Of a stretch of DNA of 64,000 bases, positions 34,203-44,900 are shown piece by piece. The DNA comes from Chitinophaga varians. Its GTDB lineage: Bacteria > Bacteroidota > Bacteroidia > Chitinophagales > Chitinophagaceae. The translations under genes were made by a program, and so were the position numbers. The DNA is taken from assembly GCF_012641275.1 (NCBI RefSeq), contig NZ_JABAIA010000002.1:1798001-1862000 (forward strand), given 5' to 3'. Under the pieces are notes generated by a model, which had not been told where the DNA came from, ran no database searches, and was given only the letters and a program-made list of their open reading frames with translations. Positions within the stretch are counted from its first letter, which is position 1. Every line of letters begins with the position of its first letter.

Positions 34203-35644
34203 ACAGTTTTCTTTTTATAGATGATGGTATCTGATGCCAGCTGCTCCAGCCGGTAACCGCCGGTATCGATACGCAGTTTGGGCAGTTGCTGCTGCAGCAG
34301 CCGCAACGTGTTGGCGTCGGCGTTAGCCTGGTATAAATACAGCTGCTGTAGTTTTTTATTCTTCCCCAGTGTGTTCAGGAAAGCGGGCGTACAGGCGGTG
34401 CCGCTCAGGTTCAGGAACCGCAGCTCCTGGCAGCCTGCCAGCGGCGTGGCCGCGGAACCTTTGACAGCCGTGTGTTTCAGCTCCAGCCGCGTGAGGGCGG
34501 TCAGCTGACCGATAGCTGGCAACGCCGCATCGGTGATACGGGTGCCGGACAGGTCCAGCCACACCAGCTGTGACCGCAACGGGTGCAACAACGTCATGTC
34601 TGCGTCGCTGAAGCCCGTCGCGTTGATACAAGTAACGGAAACAAAAGGACTGTTGGCAGCTACCGGCAACACTTTCACGCCTTTGGCCTCCAGGGCCGCC
34701 ACACTCTTTTTATCCGGCGCAGACGGCGCTGCGTCCGGCACAAACTCATTATGGTCCAGTGATTTGCCCGGCGTCATGGCTTCCAGCACCAGCTGTATAC
34801 GTGGGTTGGGCTTCAGTTCTTTTACCGTTTTACCGGTGGGCGCGCCCTGCGCTATCCACCAATAAAGAAGCTCTACCTCGCGGGGGGCCAGCTGGGGCTT
34901 GCCTTTAGGCGGCATCCGGTGCTCGTCGTTGTCTGACAGCACCAGTCTTTTGAACAGTTCACTTTCTTCTGGCATACTGTCTTTTATTACCGGTCCGTGT
35001 TCTCCGCCCTGGCGGATCAGCGCCAGCGTTTCCAGGCGCAGCCCTCCTTTTAGTTTCTGCGCATTGTGACAGCCGTAGCAACGGGAGGAAAGTACGGGCG
35101 CCACCAGGTCTTCGTATATCCGTGCATCGGCTACGTTCGTATAGGCAGGCGCGTTATCAGCTGTTTTCGGTTTGCCGCTGAAAGCCTGTAAAGCGGGCGG
35201 CATAGCCTGCACAAGATAGTCGTCTCCATGCGTGAGCGACCCTCCATAGTGGCCTGCGGCGGACACCAGTACCAGCACCACTGCCAGCAGCGGCAGCTGT
35301 AACCGTACCAGCCGTTTGCCGGCAGGGACAATGCACAGCAGGTACAGCAGGGTGCTGCTAACGGCTACGCCTATACCCAGCCACAGGTGAGTGTTCAACA
35401 ACTGTTCGTCGTAACCGCCGTCGAGCGATAGCAGGTAACCTGCCACGCAGCTGGCGACGGCCGAGAGGGCGGCTGTCAACAGTAACAACGGCAGCGCGGC
35501 CCGCAGGCCGGCGCGCTTGCTGCTGCGTGACAGCAACGCCAGTATAAAAGCGATGATCAGGATACCTATCGGCAGGTGTACGATCAGCGGATGAATCCTG
35601 CCAATGAATAGATTCCAGTTTCCGGTTGCGGCTAATATCTTCAT
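34199..35644 (-). CDS. DUF2231 membrane/cytochrome c/leucine-rich-repeat protein
   Basis: This 481-residue protein has four transmembrane helices at about residues 10-135 (DUF2231-like, IHPLIVHLPIGILIIAF). A periplasmic cytochrome c domain follows, of the planctomycete PSCyt1 type with heme motif CYGCH and the later HRMPPKG, then leucine-rich repeats (LVWLDLSGTRITDAALPAIGQL). It probably passes electrons between the membrane and periplasmic oxidoreductases. It is the last gene of a four-gene operon, and its ATG overlaps the stop of the isomerase-like gene by one base (TAATG). Confidence 0.88.
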   Translation of the reverse strand: MKILAATGNWNLFIGRIHPLIVHLPIGILIIAFILALLSRSSKRAGLRAALPLLLLTAALSAVASCVAGYLLSLDGGYDEQLLNTHLWLGIGVAVSSTLLYLLCIVPAGKRLVRLQLPLLAVVLVLVSAAGHYGGSLTHGDDYLVQAMPPALQAFSGKPKTADNAPAYTNVADARIYEDLVAPVLSSRCYGCHNAQKLKGGLRLETLALIRQGGEHGPVIKDSMPEESELFKRLVLSDNDEHRMPPKGKPQLAPREVELLYWWIAQGAPTGKTVKELKPNPRIQLVLEAMTPGKSLDHNEFVPDAAPSAPDKKSVAALEAKGVKVLPVAANSPFVSVTCINATGFSDADMTLLHPLRSQLVWLDLSGTRITDAALPAIGQLTALTRLELKHTAVKGSAATPLAGCQELRFLNLSGTACTPAFLNTLGKNKKLQQLYLYQANADANTLRLLQQQLPKLRIDTGGYRLEQLASDTIIYKKKTV

Positions 35645-36558
35645 TACTTCCCGTAGCGCTGTTTGAGTTGATGCATCATAAATACGTTAATGTCCCACTG
35701 ATTGCCAAGCGGCTGCCGCGTATAGGGCAGCGTGGGCATATAATCGGCCGGGCCAAACTCGGTCAGTATGGTAAGCGGCTTGCCTGCTTCCTGGTGGCGG
35801 CGCACTATCTGGTCCCACCAGTTGAAATGCGCCTGCACGGCTTTCCCCCATTCAGGTGCCCGGGGATCATTGACCTGCGGTCCTTCGGGGTGACCGATAC
35901 GCGCGTGTATATGTCCTGCGCGTTCCAGTGCTTTGCTCACCGTTTCGGCCTGGTCTTCCAACAGCGACTCATGCACGTTGCACCAATGGGAGATATCGAG
36001 CGTCAGGCGCAGGTCGGGCTTCTTCTCAATGAACTGACGCGCTATATGCGCAGCAAACAACATACGGGAGCGGTGTGTTTCGTGGTAGATGGGAACGCCG
36101 TTGCGCTGCGTGATACGCGTGCTGATATCAATGAGGGCGGCGTTCTGCTCGAAGGTGAAATAGTCTTTGCCGGATTGTGTGTTGATGTATAGCGGCCGTG
36201 GACCGGTGCTGGTGGCGGCAGAGAGATTAGCTTCAAACTGATTGGCATGTTTCGTATAGTCGCTGTCGTGACCACCGGCGAGGTAGCCTACCTGCAGTTT
36301 GTATTGATCGAGGGCGGCGAACAGCGCCTGTTGCGCTGCTTTGTCCTGCGGCCACCATAGCTCGATGCCGTCGTAACCAGCGTCTTTGGCATCCCGACAG
36401 AAATCACCGATGCTGCCGGGATATCCCCAGTTGGTGGCCATGACGGTCAACCGGTAGCCATTGGCCGGCCGGGCTGCAAAAGAGGGAAGGGAGGAGAGGG
36501 CCAGTGCGCCGCTCATAACGGCAGACTGCCGGAGGAAATTTCTTCTGCTGGTATGCAT
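35644..36558 (-). CDS. Periplasmic sugar phosphate isomerase/epimerase-like TIM barrel
   Basis: This 304-residue protein has a twin-arginine signal (SRRNFLRQSAVMSGALALSS) and an AP-endonuclease-2/xylose-isomerase-like TIM barrel. Likely metal-binding and conserved segments are GYDGIELWWP, PIYHETHRSRM, LTLDISHW, HIHARIGH and LTEFGP. Tat export suggests folding with a metal cofactor before export. Members of this superfamily in similar operons act on 3-keto-sugars or related sugar intermediates; here that is inference. The stop shares a base with the start of the downstream DUF2231 gene, and the DUF1501 gene is 16 bases upstream. Confidence 0.9.
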   Translation of the reverse strand: MHTSRRNFLRQSAVMSGALALSSLPSFAARPANGYRLTVMATNWGYPGSIGDFCRDAKDAGYDGIELWWPQDKAAQQALFAALDQYKLQVGYLAGGHDSDYTKHANQFEANLSAATSTGPRPLYINTQSGKDYFTFEQNAALIDISTRITQRNGVPIYHETHRSRMLFAAHIARQFIEKKPDLRLTLDISHWCNVHESLLEDQAETVSKALERAGHIHARIGHPEGPQVNDPRAPEWGKAVQAHFNWWDQIVRRHQEAGKPLTILTEFGPADYMPTLPYTRQPLGNQWDINVFMMHQLKQRYGK

Positions 36559-36574
36559 TGGTTGATTTTAAATA

Positions 36575-38065
36575 TTAACCCAGAATCGGTGTGATCACAT
36601 GCCCGCCTACGTCAGTCAGCCTGAAGGGGCGGCCCTGGAACTGATAGGTCAGCTTCTCATGGTCGAATCCCAGCTGTTGCAGGATAGTGGCGTGTATATC
36701 GTTGATGGCCACTTTGCCTTTGACGGCGGCGTAACCTATTTCATCTGTTTCTCCCCAGGTAAATCCTTTTTTAATGCCGGCGCCGGCCATCCACATGGTA
36801 AAGGCTTCTACGTGGTGGTCGCGGCCCAGGTAAGGGGTGTCTTTGCCGTCACGGTTTTCCTGCATGGGCGTACGGCCAAATTCACCGCCCCATACTACCA
36901 GCGTTTCGTCGAGCAGGCCGCGTTGTTTAAGGTCTTTCAGCAGTGCGGTGATAGGGCGGTCTATCTCGCGGCATTTGTTACGGAACCCGTAATCAATGGC
37001 CAGGTTCTCGTCGGTACCGTGGCTGTCCCAGCCCCAGTCGTACAGTTGTACGAAACGTACGCCTTTCTCTACCAGTTTGCGGGCCAGCAGGCAGTTGTTG
37101 GCGAAGGACTCTTTGCCGGGCTGCGTGCCGTACATCTCATGAATATATGCCGGCTCTTTGTTGATGTCCATGACATCGGGAACAGAGATCTGCATTTTGT
37201 AGGCCAGCTCGTACTGTGCAATGCGGGCCACTGTTTCGGGGTCGCCGAAACTTTCATATTCCTGCCGGTTGATATCGTTGATGGCTTCGATGGACTGCTT
37301 GCGAAGGTTGCGGTCCATGCCTTCAGGGTCTGTGAGGAACAGCACGGGATCGCCTTTGGTGCGGCATTGCACGCCCTGGTACACAGATGGCAGGAAACCG
37401 CTGCCCCACACGCTTTTGCCGGCATCGGGCGTTTTACCGCCGGAGGTGAGCACCACAAATCCGGGAAGGTTGCTGTTTTCCGTGCCGAGGCCATAGGTCA
37501 CCCAGGAACCGATACTGGGCCTGCCGAGCCTGGCGCTGCCGGTCTGCATCAGCAACTGCGCAGGGCCGTGGTTGAACTGGTCCGTCTGCACGGCTTTGAG
37601 AAAGCTCACTTCATCAGCCATGGTGGCGAAATGCGGCAGATGGTCGGATACCCATGCCCGTGATTCGCCATGTTGCGCAAATACGGCCTGAGGCCCCAGC
37701 ATTTTAGGAACGCCGCGGATGAAAGCGAATTTTTTTCCTTCCAGCAGGGACTGCGGACAGAGCTGGTTATGCAGCTTTTGCAGGTCTGGTTTATAGTCGA
37801 ACAGTTCCAGCTGTGAAGGTGCGCCGGCCATATGCAGGTAGATCACGCTTTTTGCCCTGCCGGGAAAATGCGGGGCACGGGGCGCCATAGGGTCGGCACT
37901 GAAATCCGGTTGTTTGACGGAACTGCTGCCGCAGCTGGTCAGGAAAGAGCCCAGTGCTGCCGCGCCAAGACCGGTCACGCAGTCCAGCAGAAAATGCCGG
38001 CGGGTGACGAAGCGCAATGTTTCTTCATTGGCTTCCCGAAGTAGTTTATCGTGCAAACTTGACAT
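36575..38065 (-). CDS. DUF1501 family periplasmic protein
   Basis: This 496-residue protein belongs to DUF1501 of the alkaline phosphatase/sulfatase-like superfamily. It has a Tat-like signal (VTRRHFLLDCVTGLGAAALG) ending near a possible lipobox Cys (FLTSC). Conserved blocks are LHMAGAPSQLELFDYKP, WDSHGTDENLAIDYG, WGGEFGRTPMQ and DHHVEAFTMWMAGAG. DUF1501 genes nearly always follow a PSCyt1/DUF1549/DUF1553 gene, as here (8 bases apart). The reaction is unknown; a hydrolase or metalloenzyme role in sugar processing is inferred from fold and context. Confidence 0.93.
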   Translation of the reverse strand: MSSLHDKLLREANEETLRFVTRRHFLLDCVTGLGAAALGSFLTSCGSSSVKQPDFSADPMAPRAPHFPGRAKSVIYLHMAGAPSQLELFDYKPDLQKLHNQLCPQSLLEGKKFAFIRGVPKMLGPQAVFAQHGESRAWVSDHLPHFATMADEVSFLKAVQTDQFNHGPAQLLMQTGSARLGRPSIGSWVTYGLGTENSNLPGFVVLTSGGKTPDAGKSVWGSGFLPSVYQGVQCRTKGDPVLFLTDPEGMDRNLRKQSIEAINDINRQEYESFGDPETVARIAQYELAYKMQISVPDVMDINKEPAYIHEMYGTQPGKESFANNCLLARKLVEKGVRFVQLYDWGWDSHGTDENLAIDYGFRNKCREIDRPITALLKDLKQRGLLDETLVVWGGEFGRTPMQENRDGKDTPYLGRDHHVEAFTMWMAGAGIKKGFTWGETDEIGYAAVKGKVAINDIHATILQQLGFDHEKLTYQFQGRPFRLTDVGGHVITPILG

Positions 38066-38073
38066 ATCGTTAG

Positions 38074-40794
38074 TTATGATTTGATCAGAAATTCATCGAG
38101 GTTCATAATAGCGTTGGCCACTACTGTCAGCGCGGCCAGTTCGGCCAGCTGTGGCGGCGCGTCCTTGCATTGCAGCAATGCTTTTGCATCGGAAGGGGAT
38201 TTTTTATACTGCTGCAATGCCTGGTTGTACAGCCTTTGCAGCACCGCCAGTTTTTTATCGGTCAGCTGCCGGCATACTGCTGCCTGGTAACCCCAACGGA
38301 TACCCGTAGGGGCGTCGTTGTTGCTGTTGCGCTGCATATTTTGTGCAAGCGCGCGGGCGGTTTCCACATACACGGGGTCATTGAGCGTCACCAGCGCCTG
38401 CAGGGGCGTGTTGGTCCGGATACGCCGTTGCAGGCATACTTCGCGGCTGGAACCGTCGAACGTGATCATGGACGGGTATGGACTGGTACGTTTCTGGAAC
38501 ACGTAGATAGCGCGGCGGTATTGGTTGCCGTCCTTTGCCTGGTTCCAGTATTCTCCGCTCCACACGCTTTGCCAGATGCCTTCCGGCTGGTATGGCATGA
38601 TAGCGGGACCGTGCATATTACGGTTCAGCAGCCCGCTCACGGCCAGCGCCTGGTCTCTCACTTCTTCGGCGGTGAGCCTGAAATGCGGGCCTCTGGCCAG
38701 CAGGCGGTTGGCAGGGTCTTTCTCCTGTAATTCAGGAGTAGTGGCGGCGTCCTGTTGATAAGCGGCTGATAATACGATTTCGCGCAATAGTTTCTTGGTG
38801 CTCCAGCGGTATTGATGAATATACTGGTAAGAGAGCCAGTCCAGCAATGCGGGATGGGAAGGCAGGAAGCCCTGTGTGCCAAAGTCTTCCACGGTTTCCA
38901 CGATACCGGTGCCGAATATTTGTTCCCATAGACGGTTGACCATCACCCTCGCTGTGAGCGGATTGCCGGGATCGGTGATCCATTCGGCCAGCCCGAGGCG
39001 GTTGCGCGGGGCTTTGGCAGGGAAAGGATTCAGGGAGTGCGGTACGTCCGGGGTGACGGCCTTGCCTAACACGAGCCAGTTGCCCCGTTCAAAAATACGG
39101 GTGGTGCGCTGCATGGCCGGTGGGTTTTCTATCATCACCGGGATGTCCTGTGGTTGCGTGTTCACCAGTGCCAGGAGCTGGTTGTTGATGGAGTCATAGC
39201 CGGGTTGCCCTTTACCTGGCAGGTCGTCACGGAAGGCGAACCATTCTACCATACATACCGGGTCGTTAGGCTTCAGTGAAGCGTTGCGGAACTTCAGGTA
39301 CAGGTCATGTCTGCCGGTAGTGGGTTTTAGCGGGATGGAAATCACCCGGCGGTCGTTGGTGGGTGCCAGTGCCTGCGTGAAATACACCGGGCCGTTGAGG
39401 CTGTCCAGCCGGCATTCCAGCGTGCCGCCTTTGTTGCCGGTCCAGTAGTTCATCAGCAGCTGTGTTTTACCGCCGGTAGCCTGTGCGGGAAGGCGGCAGC
39501 TGCCGTTGTGGCGCACGCCCAGGTATTTGGTATCATACAAAGCGCCGTTCACGTAGTTGTCGCAGTCGTGCGCATGTACTTTAGGCTCCAGTACTTTCAT
39601 GAACTGCTGTACATCGGCCACCTGTGCGGTGTTGCCGTGTTGTTGCACCCATTGGCTGATACGGTTCACCTCTGCGAGGCCAATACTGTCGTACAGGCGC
39701 AGCTTCGGGTGTTCCATGTGGGTATCTTCATCACGGGTATTGTTCATGAAGGCGAGCAGCTTGTAATAATCTTCAAACCGGAATGGGTCGTAGGGATGGC
39801 TGTGGCATTGCACGCAGCCGATGGTGACGCCCTGCCATACGTCCATGGTGGTGCTCACCCGGTCCATGACGGCGGCGGTGCGGAACTCTTCGTCCTGTGT
39901 GCCACCTTCGTCGTTGGTCATGGTATTGCGGTTGAAAGCTGTCGCTATCAGCTGGCTGTTGGTTGGATGCGGGAGCAGGTCACCGGCCAGTTGCGCGATG
40001 GTGAAGCTGTCGTACGGCATGTCCTGGTTAAACGCGTCGATGACCCAGTCACGATAGCGCCAGATATTCCTGCTGGCATCTCTTTCATAACCTTTGGTGT
40101 CGGAATAGCGGGCCAGGTCCAGCCACATGGAGGCCCAGCGTTCGCCATAATGCGGCGACTGCAGCAGGGAGTCGACGATACGTTGATAGACAGCGGGACT
40201 GTGGTCTGACTGGAAGGCCGCCGCCATGGCGGGCGTGGGGGGTAAGCCGGTCAGGTCGAGACTGACGCGGCGCAGCAGCGTCATCGGGTCTGCCTGTTTG
40301 GAGGGTTTCAGTCCTTCGTGTTTGAGTTTTTCTATAATAAACCGGTCGATATCATTTCCGTTCTCGACGTTGATATCCGGCACCGGAACGGGTTTCAGGG
40401 GAACATAAGCCCAGTGTTCGCCCCATTCGGCGCCTTCTTTGACCCAGCGGGTGAGGACTTCCACTTCTGCAGCGGTGAGCGGCTCGCCTTTCTGTGGCAT
40501 CCGTTCTTTAGGATCTTTACAGGTCAGGCGGCGGATAAATTCGCTTTTCTCCGGGTGACCGGGGATGATGGCGGGTTTGCCGGATTTGGTGTTGCCAAGG
40601 GCTTCTTCCCGGAAAAGGACGCTGAAGCCGCCGCTTTGTTTAACGCCGCCATGGCAGCTGATACAGTGTTTGTTGAGTATAGGCTTGACTTCCGCGCTGA
40701 AGTCAGTGCGCTTGCGTGAATGGCAGGCTGTCACCACCATACCGGCAACAACGGACAGCAGCAGAGCTGCCCTGAACGTGGATGTAGAGCGCAT
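38074..40794 (-). CDS. PSCyt1/DUF1549/DUF1553 cytochrome c lipoprotein
   Basis: This 906-residue protein has a lipobox (MVVTAC, Cys24) and an N-terminal cytochrome c-like domain with heme motif CISCH (C44, C47, H48). DUF1549 follows (LRRVSLDLTGLPPTP, YGERWASMWLDLARYSDT) with a second heme-type motif GCVQCHSHPYDPF, then a middle beta-rich region, and DUF1553 (PLTARVMVNRLWEQIFG, FLPSHPALLDWLS, RTNTPLQALVTLNDP). It is the first gene of the operon and the partner of DUF1501. The family is abundant in Planctomycetes and scattered in Bacteroidota; two heme sites suggest redox chemistry on sugars or polysaccharides. Confidence 0.94.
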   Translation of the reverse strand: MRSTSTFRAALLLSVVAGMVVTACHSRKRTDFSAEVKPILNKHCISCHGGVKQSGGFSVLFREEALGNTKSGKPAIIPGHPEKSEFIRRLTCKDPKERMPQKGEPLTAAEVEVLTRWVKEGAEWGEHWAYVPLKPVPVPDINVENGNDIDRFIIEKLKHEGLKPSKQADPMTLLRRVSLDLTGLPPTPAMAAAFQSDHSPAVYQRIVDSLLQSPHYGERWASMWLDLARYSDTKGYERDASRNIWRYRDWVIDAFNQDMPYDSFTIAQLAGDLLPHPTNSQLIATAFNRNTMTNDEGGTQDEEFRTAAVMDRVSTTMDVWQGVTIGCVQCHSHPYDPFRFEDYYKLLAFMNNTRDEDTHMEHPKLRLYDSIGLAEVNRISQWVQQHGNTAQVADVQQFMKVLEPKVHAHDCDNYVNGALYDTKYLGVRHNGSCRLPAQATGGKTQLLMNYWTGNKGGTLECRLDSLNGPVYFTQALAPTNDRRVISIPLKPTTGRHDLYLKFRNASLKPNDPVCMVEWFAFRDDLPGKGQPGYDSINNQLLALVNTQPQDIPVMIENPPAMQRTTRIFERGNWLVLGKAVTPDVPHSLNPFPAKAPRNRLGLAEWITDPGNPLTARVMVNRLWEQIFGTGIVETVEDFGTQGFLPSHPALLDWLSYQYIHQYRWSTKKLLREIVLSAAYQQDAATTPELQEKDPANRLLARGPHFRLTAEEVRDQALAVSGLLNRNMHGPAIMPYQPEGIWQSVWSGEYWNQAKDGNQYRRAIYVFQKRTSPYPSMITFDGSSREVCLQRRIRTNTPLQALVTLNDPVYVETARALAQNMQRNSNNDAPTGIRWGYQAAVCRQLTDKKLAVLQRLYNQALQQYKKSPSDAKALLQCKDAPPQLAELAALTVVANAIMNLDEFLIKS

Positions 40795-40878
40795 GTGTTT
40801 TTTTCATTGAACCACTGTAAAAGTAATCGTCTGCCGGTACTAAGCGGATAGAGGATCTGCGGAATTTGATGGATTATT

Positions 40879-41766
40879 TTACGGTTCCTGTTTTTTGGTG
40901 CGGTACTGCGCTGGTGAAATACCCATTACTTTGGTAAACAGCCGGGAGAAATAATAGGGGTCTTCCATGCCCAGCAGCGACGCGATCTCTTTTACCCGCA
41001 GATGGGTGAAATGCAGGTACTGACAGGCTTTCTGTACTTTCAGGTGATTAAAATATTCGATCGGTGAATACCCGGTATTGCTTTTAAACAAAGTAGAGAA
41101 ATGAGAGATGGACAGGTTGATGGACCGCGCCATCTGTTCCAGCGTCAGCATACGGTCCAGGTGCTGGTTCATATAGTCGATGGCGTTATCGATAGTATCC
41201 TGCCCTGCCTTTGTTTTCCCCGGGAGATAGGCGCTGGGATAAATACACGAAGCGAGGAAAGCCCAGAAGCTCATGCTGGCATACACCAGGTTCTCCGTGC
41301 GGTAACCCCTTTCCAGTTGTTGATAGATATTATCAAACAACGCCAGTCGCTCCTGCGCATGTGGCAGATATGTCTGGTGGCTGCCAGGCTGTTGCATGGC
41401 GGTATGCACGATCGCATCAGCGGTCTGGCCGGCAAAGTGTGCCCAGTAGATGGTCCACGGGTCCGATTCATGCGCCTGGTAGGCGTGGGGCCAGCCCTTC
41501 GGGATGATGAAACAGTCGCCCGCCTTGATGGGATGGTCTTTTTTATTGGTCCGGATAGTGCCACGGCCTTCGGTACAGTAGATCAGGATATGCTCCGGCG
41601 CGCCGTTGGGGCGTTTACGGTAGTGGAACTTCGCTTTGGGATAATAGCCGATGTCCGTGATGTACATCGTCTGCATCACCGGGTCGGCGGCGCATTTCTC
41701 CTGCAAAATATTGCGGGGGATGACGATAGCGCGCTGACCTTTGAAGCCTTCTCCTTTTCTGATCAT
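40879..41766 (-). CDS. AraC family regulator with cupin sensor domain
   Basis: From the ATG at 41766 this is a 295-residue protein; a TTG at 41787 would add seven residues. The N-terminal half is an AraC-type cupin (HILIYCTEGRGTI, AGDCFIIPKGWPHAYQAH), and the C-terminal half has two helix-turn-helix motifs (LEQMARSINLSISHFSTLFK, VKEIASLLGMEDPYYFSRLF). The cupin suggests direct sugar sensing. It is divergent from the GH2 beta-galactosidase across a 171-base gap and probably controls it, and perhaps the co-directional operon that begins 84 bases downstream. Confidence 0.9.
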   Translation of the reverse strand: MIRKGEGFKGQRAIVIPRNILQEKCAADPVMQTMYITDIGYYPKAKFHYRKRPNGAPEHILIYCTEGRGTIRTNKKDHPIKAGDCFIIPKGWPHAYQAHESDPWTIYWAHFAGQTADAIVHTAMQQPGSHQTYLPHAQERLALFDNIYQQLERGYRTENLVYASMSFWAFLASCIYPSAYLPGKTKAGQDTIDNAIDYMNQHLDRMLTLEQMARSINLSISHFSTLFKSNTGYSPIEYFNHLKVQKACQYLHFTHLRVKEIASLLGMEDPYYFSRLFTKVMGISPAQYRTKKQEP

Positions 41767-41937
41767 GTAAGCGGGATTTCTTTCCAATAAAAGTAAGAAA
41801 ATCCATCAGGGAAAGAAAGGTTGTTCGGTAAATCGGTCGCCATCTGCATTATCTCCTTTCCCGTTCGTGTATTTGTTTACGTTTTTAAATATAATTACAC
41901 GTACTTTATACGCTTATTATCATCGTAGCACAGAACA

Positions 41938-44900
41938 ATGAAAAAAAGATTACTTACCCTGGCGCTTACCGCTGCCGCCACGGCAGGGTGGGCGCAACAG
42001 CTTCCATCGGAATTACAAACGCCGGAAGTAGTGTCCGTAAACCGCCTGCCCATGCGGGCTTCCGCCTTTGCCTTTGAAAACAAGGCACTGGCCGGCCAGC
42101 GTGATAAAACCAAATCAGGCAATTTCCTGTCGCTCAACGGTACCTGGAAATTCAACTGGGTACAGGACCCGCGTAAACGTCCAGTCGATTTTTACAAAAC
42201 GGATTTTAACGACAGCGGATGGGACAATTTCAAAGTGCCCGCCAACTGGGAAGTAAACGGGTATGGCCTGCCCATTTATGTCAACCATCCGTATGAGTTT
42301 ACCGGCCGCGCTAAAATGGGCGCCGCTTTAAAACCACCTTACGATATTCCGGAAGACAACAACCCGGTAGGATCTTACCGGAAAAAATTTGACCTGCCGA
42401 AGGACTGGGACGGTAAACAGGTATTTATTCATCTCGGCGCCGTTAAGTCTGCCTTTTTTATCTGGATCAACGGAGAGAAAGTAGGCTATAGCGAAGACAG
42501 CAAACTGGCCGCCGAATTTGACATCACCCGTTTCGTGAAACCCGGGCAGAACGTAGTCGCATTACAGGTGTACCGCTGGAGCGACGGCTCTTACCTGGAG
42601 TGCCAGGACATGTGGCGTATTTCCGGTATCGAACGCGAAGTATTCCTCTATGCTACGCCCAAACTGGACATGCGCGATTTTAAAATCGCCGCGTCACTGG
42701 ATAAATCTTATGCCAACGGCGTGTTGGACATCAACCTGGAAGTCAGCAACTACAGGATAGACAAAAAAACAAACCACAGTAAACCGGACACTTTCGCAGT
42801 GGCCATGGAACTGGTGGACGCCACCGGCAAAACAGTGCTGAAAGAAGAAAACAGTGGACTGAAACCCGTGCTGGGCAACTATAAAACCAATATACAGTTT
42901 CATCAGGAAGTGCCTGGCGTACAAAGCTGGTCGGCCGAAAAACCATATCTCTACACGCTTTACCTGACACTGAAAAACAAAGCCGGTGACGTGCTGGAAG
43001 TAGTGCCGCAACGCATCGGTTTCCGCAGCATCGAGCTGAAAGACCGCAATTTCCTGGTCAACGGAAAACGGGTGTTCCTCAAAGGGGTGAACCGTCACGA
43101 GCACAACGCCACACAAGGCCACACGCTCACCCGCGAAGACATGCGCAAAGACATGGAGATGATGAAACAGCTCAATGTGAATGCCGTACGTCATTCGCAC
43201 TACCCTCCGGACCCTTACTGGATGGAACTTTGCGATGAATACGGCCTGTACGTGATCGACGAAGCCAACATCGAATCACATGGCCGCTACTACGATCTCG
43301 CCTATACGCTGGCCAACGACAAACAGTGGCGCACGCCGCATCTCGAAAGAGTACTGCGTATGTACGAACGCGATAAAAACCATCCCAGCGTAGTGACGTG
43401 GTCACTGGGCAACGAAGCAGGCAACGGTACCAACTTCTATGAAGCCTACGACTGGCTGAAAGCGCACGATACCCGCCCCGTACAGTATGAACGCGCTGAA
43501 ATGGATTATAATACCGATATCATCGTGCCGCAATATCCCGACCCGGACTGGCTCGTGAAATATTCCGGCCGCAATCCTGACCGCCCGATGATCATGAGCG
43601 AATATGCCCACATCATGGGCAACAGTCTCGGTAACTTCCAGGAATACTGGACCGCTATCGAGAACCATCCTTTCCTCCAGGGCGGCTTTATCTGGGAATG
43701 GATAGATCAGGGCATAGACACTGTGAAGAATGGTAAACGGATACTCGCCTATGGCGGCGACTTCCCGCTGAGCGGCCCGGTGAACGAGACTTTCAGCGAT
43801 AATAATTTCTGCGTGAAAGGCGTGGTGACCGCCCATCGCGGGCTCACCCCCATGGCGATAGAAGTGAAGAAAGTATACCAGCATATCAAAAGCAGCTATG
43901 ATGGCAACAATACGGTAACCGTTCGCAACGGCTATTTCTTCAGGGACCTGGCCAACTACCAGCTCAACTGGGAACTGCTGGAAGATGGAAAGATCATCGA
44001 AAAAGGCGCCGTAAAAGCCTTGTCTGTGGCCCCGCAACAAACAGCGGCCATCCACCTGCCAGTGAAAAGCACTGTGCGTGCAGGAAAAGAATATTTCCTC
44101 AATGTGCGTTATGTCCTGAAGCAACAGGAGCCTTTCCTGCCTGCCGGTTTTGAAATAGCCGCAGAACAATTTGCCTGGGGCAAAGGTGAGGCAGTAGCGC
44201 CTGCGGCCATCCAACCGGGACAGCTGACACTGCAACAGGAGGCGGGCCACGCGGTGATCAAAGGCAACGGCTTCTCCGTGAGCTTCAACCTGCAACAAGG
44301 CGCCCTTGAGAAATACGAACTGAAAGGAGAAGAACTGCTGAAAGGCAGCCTGCAGCCTGCTTTCTGGCGTGCGCCTACCGACAATGACATCGGCGCAGGT
44401 TTTAACCACTCCCTGCGCAAATGGCGCAACGCCTATGCTGACGGTAAACTGCTGGAAGCTGCGGTCAACAAAACCGCCAACGGCTACGAAGTAGTACTGA
44501 AAAAAGAAATCGTTGACGGGGATGCAGTAGTGACGCAAACCATCGCTGTATACGGCAATGGCAGCCTGAAAGTGACCAACGGCTTCGCTGCGGTAAAAGG
44601 CAAACACGCGCTGCTCATGCGCCTGGGCAACGATCTGCAGCTGCAACAACAGTTTAACCAGATCGATTTCTACGGCCGCGGCCCATGGGAAAATTATTGG
44701 GACCGGAAAACAGCTTCTTTCGTCGGCATTTATCATCAGTCTGTTGATCAGCAATATTTCCCGTATGCAAGGCCACAGGAAAGCGGTAACAAATCAGATG
44801 TACGCTGGGTGGCCATGACCAACAAAAAAGGCAAAGGCCTCCGCTTTGAATACGCTGACAGCCTGCTCAATTTCTCAGCGTTGCCTTACAGCCTGAACGA

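Noticed and set aside
36599..37663. 354-residue open frame antisense to the DUF1501 gene
   Set aside because: No conserved motif and no promoter; the minus-strand gene has all family blocks.
43402..44754. 450-residue open frame antisense to the GH2 gene
   Set aside because: It lies wholly opposite a clearly conserved catalytic gene and shows no domain or start signal; it is a shadow of GC-rich coding DNA.
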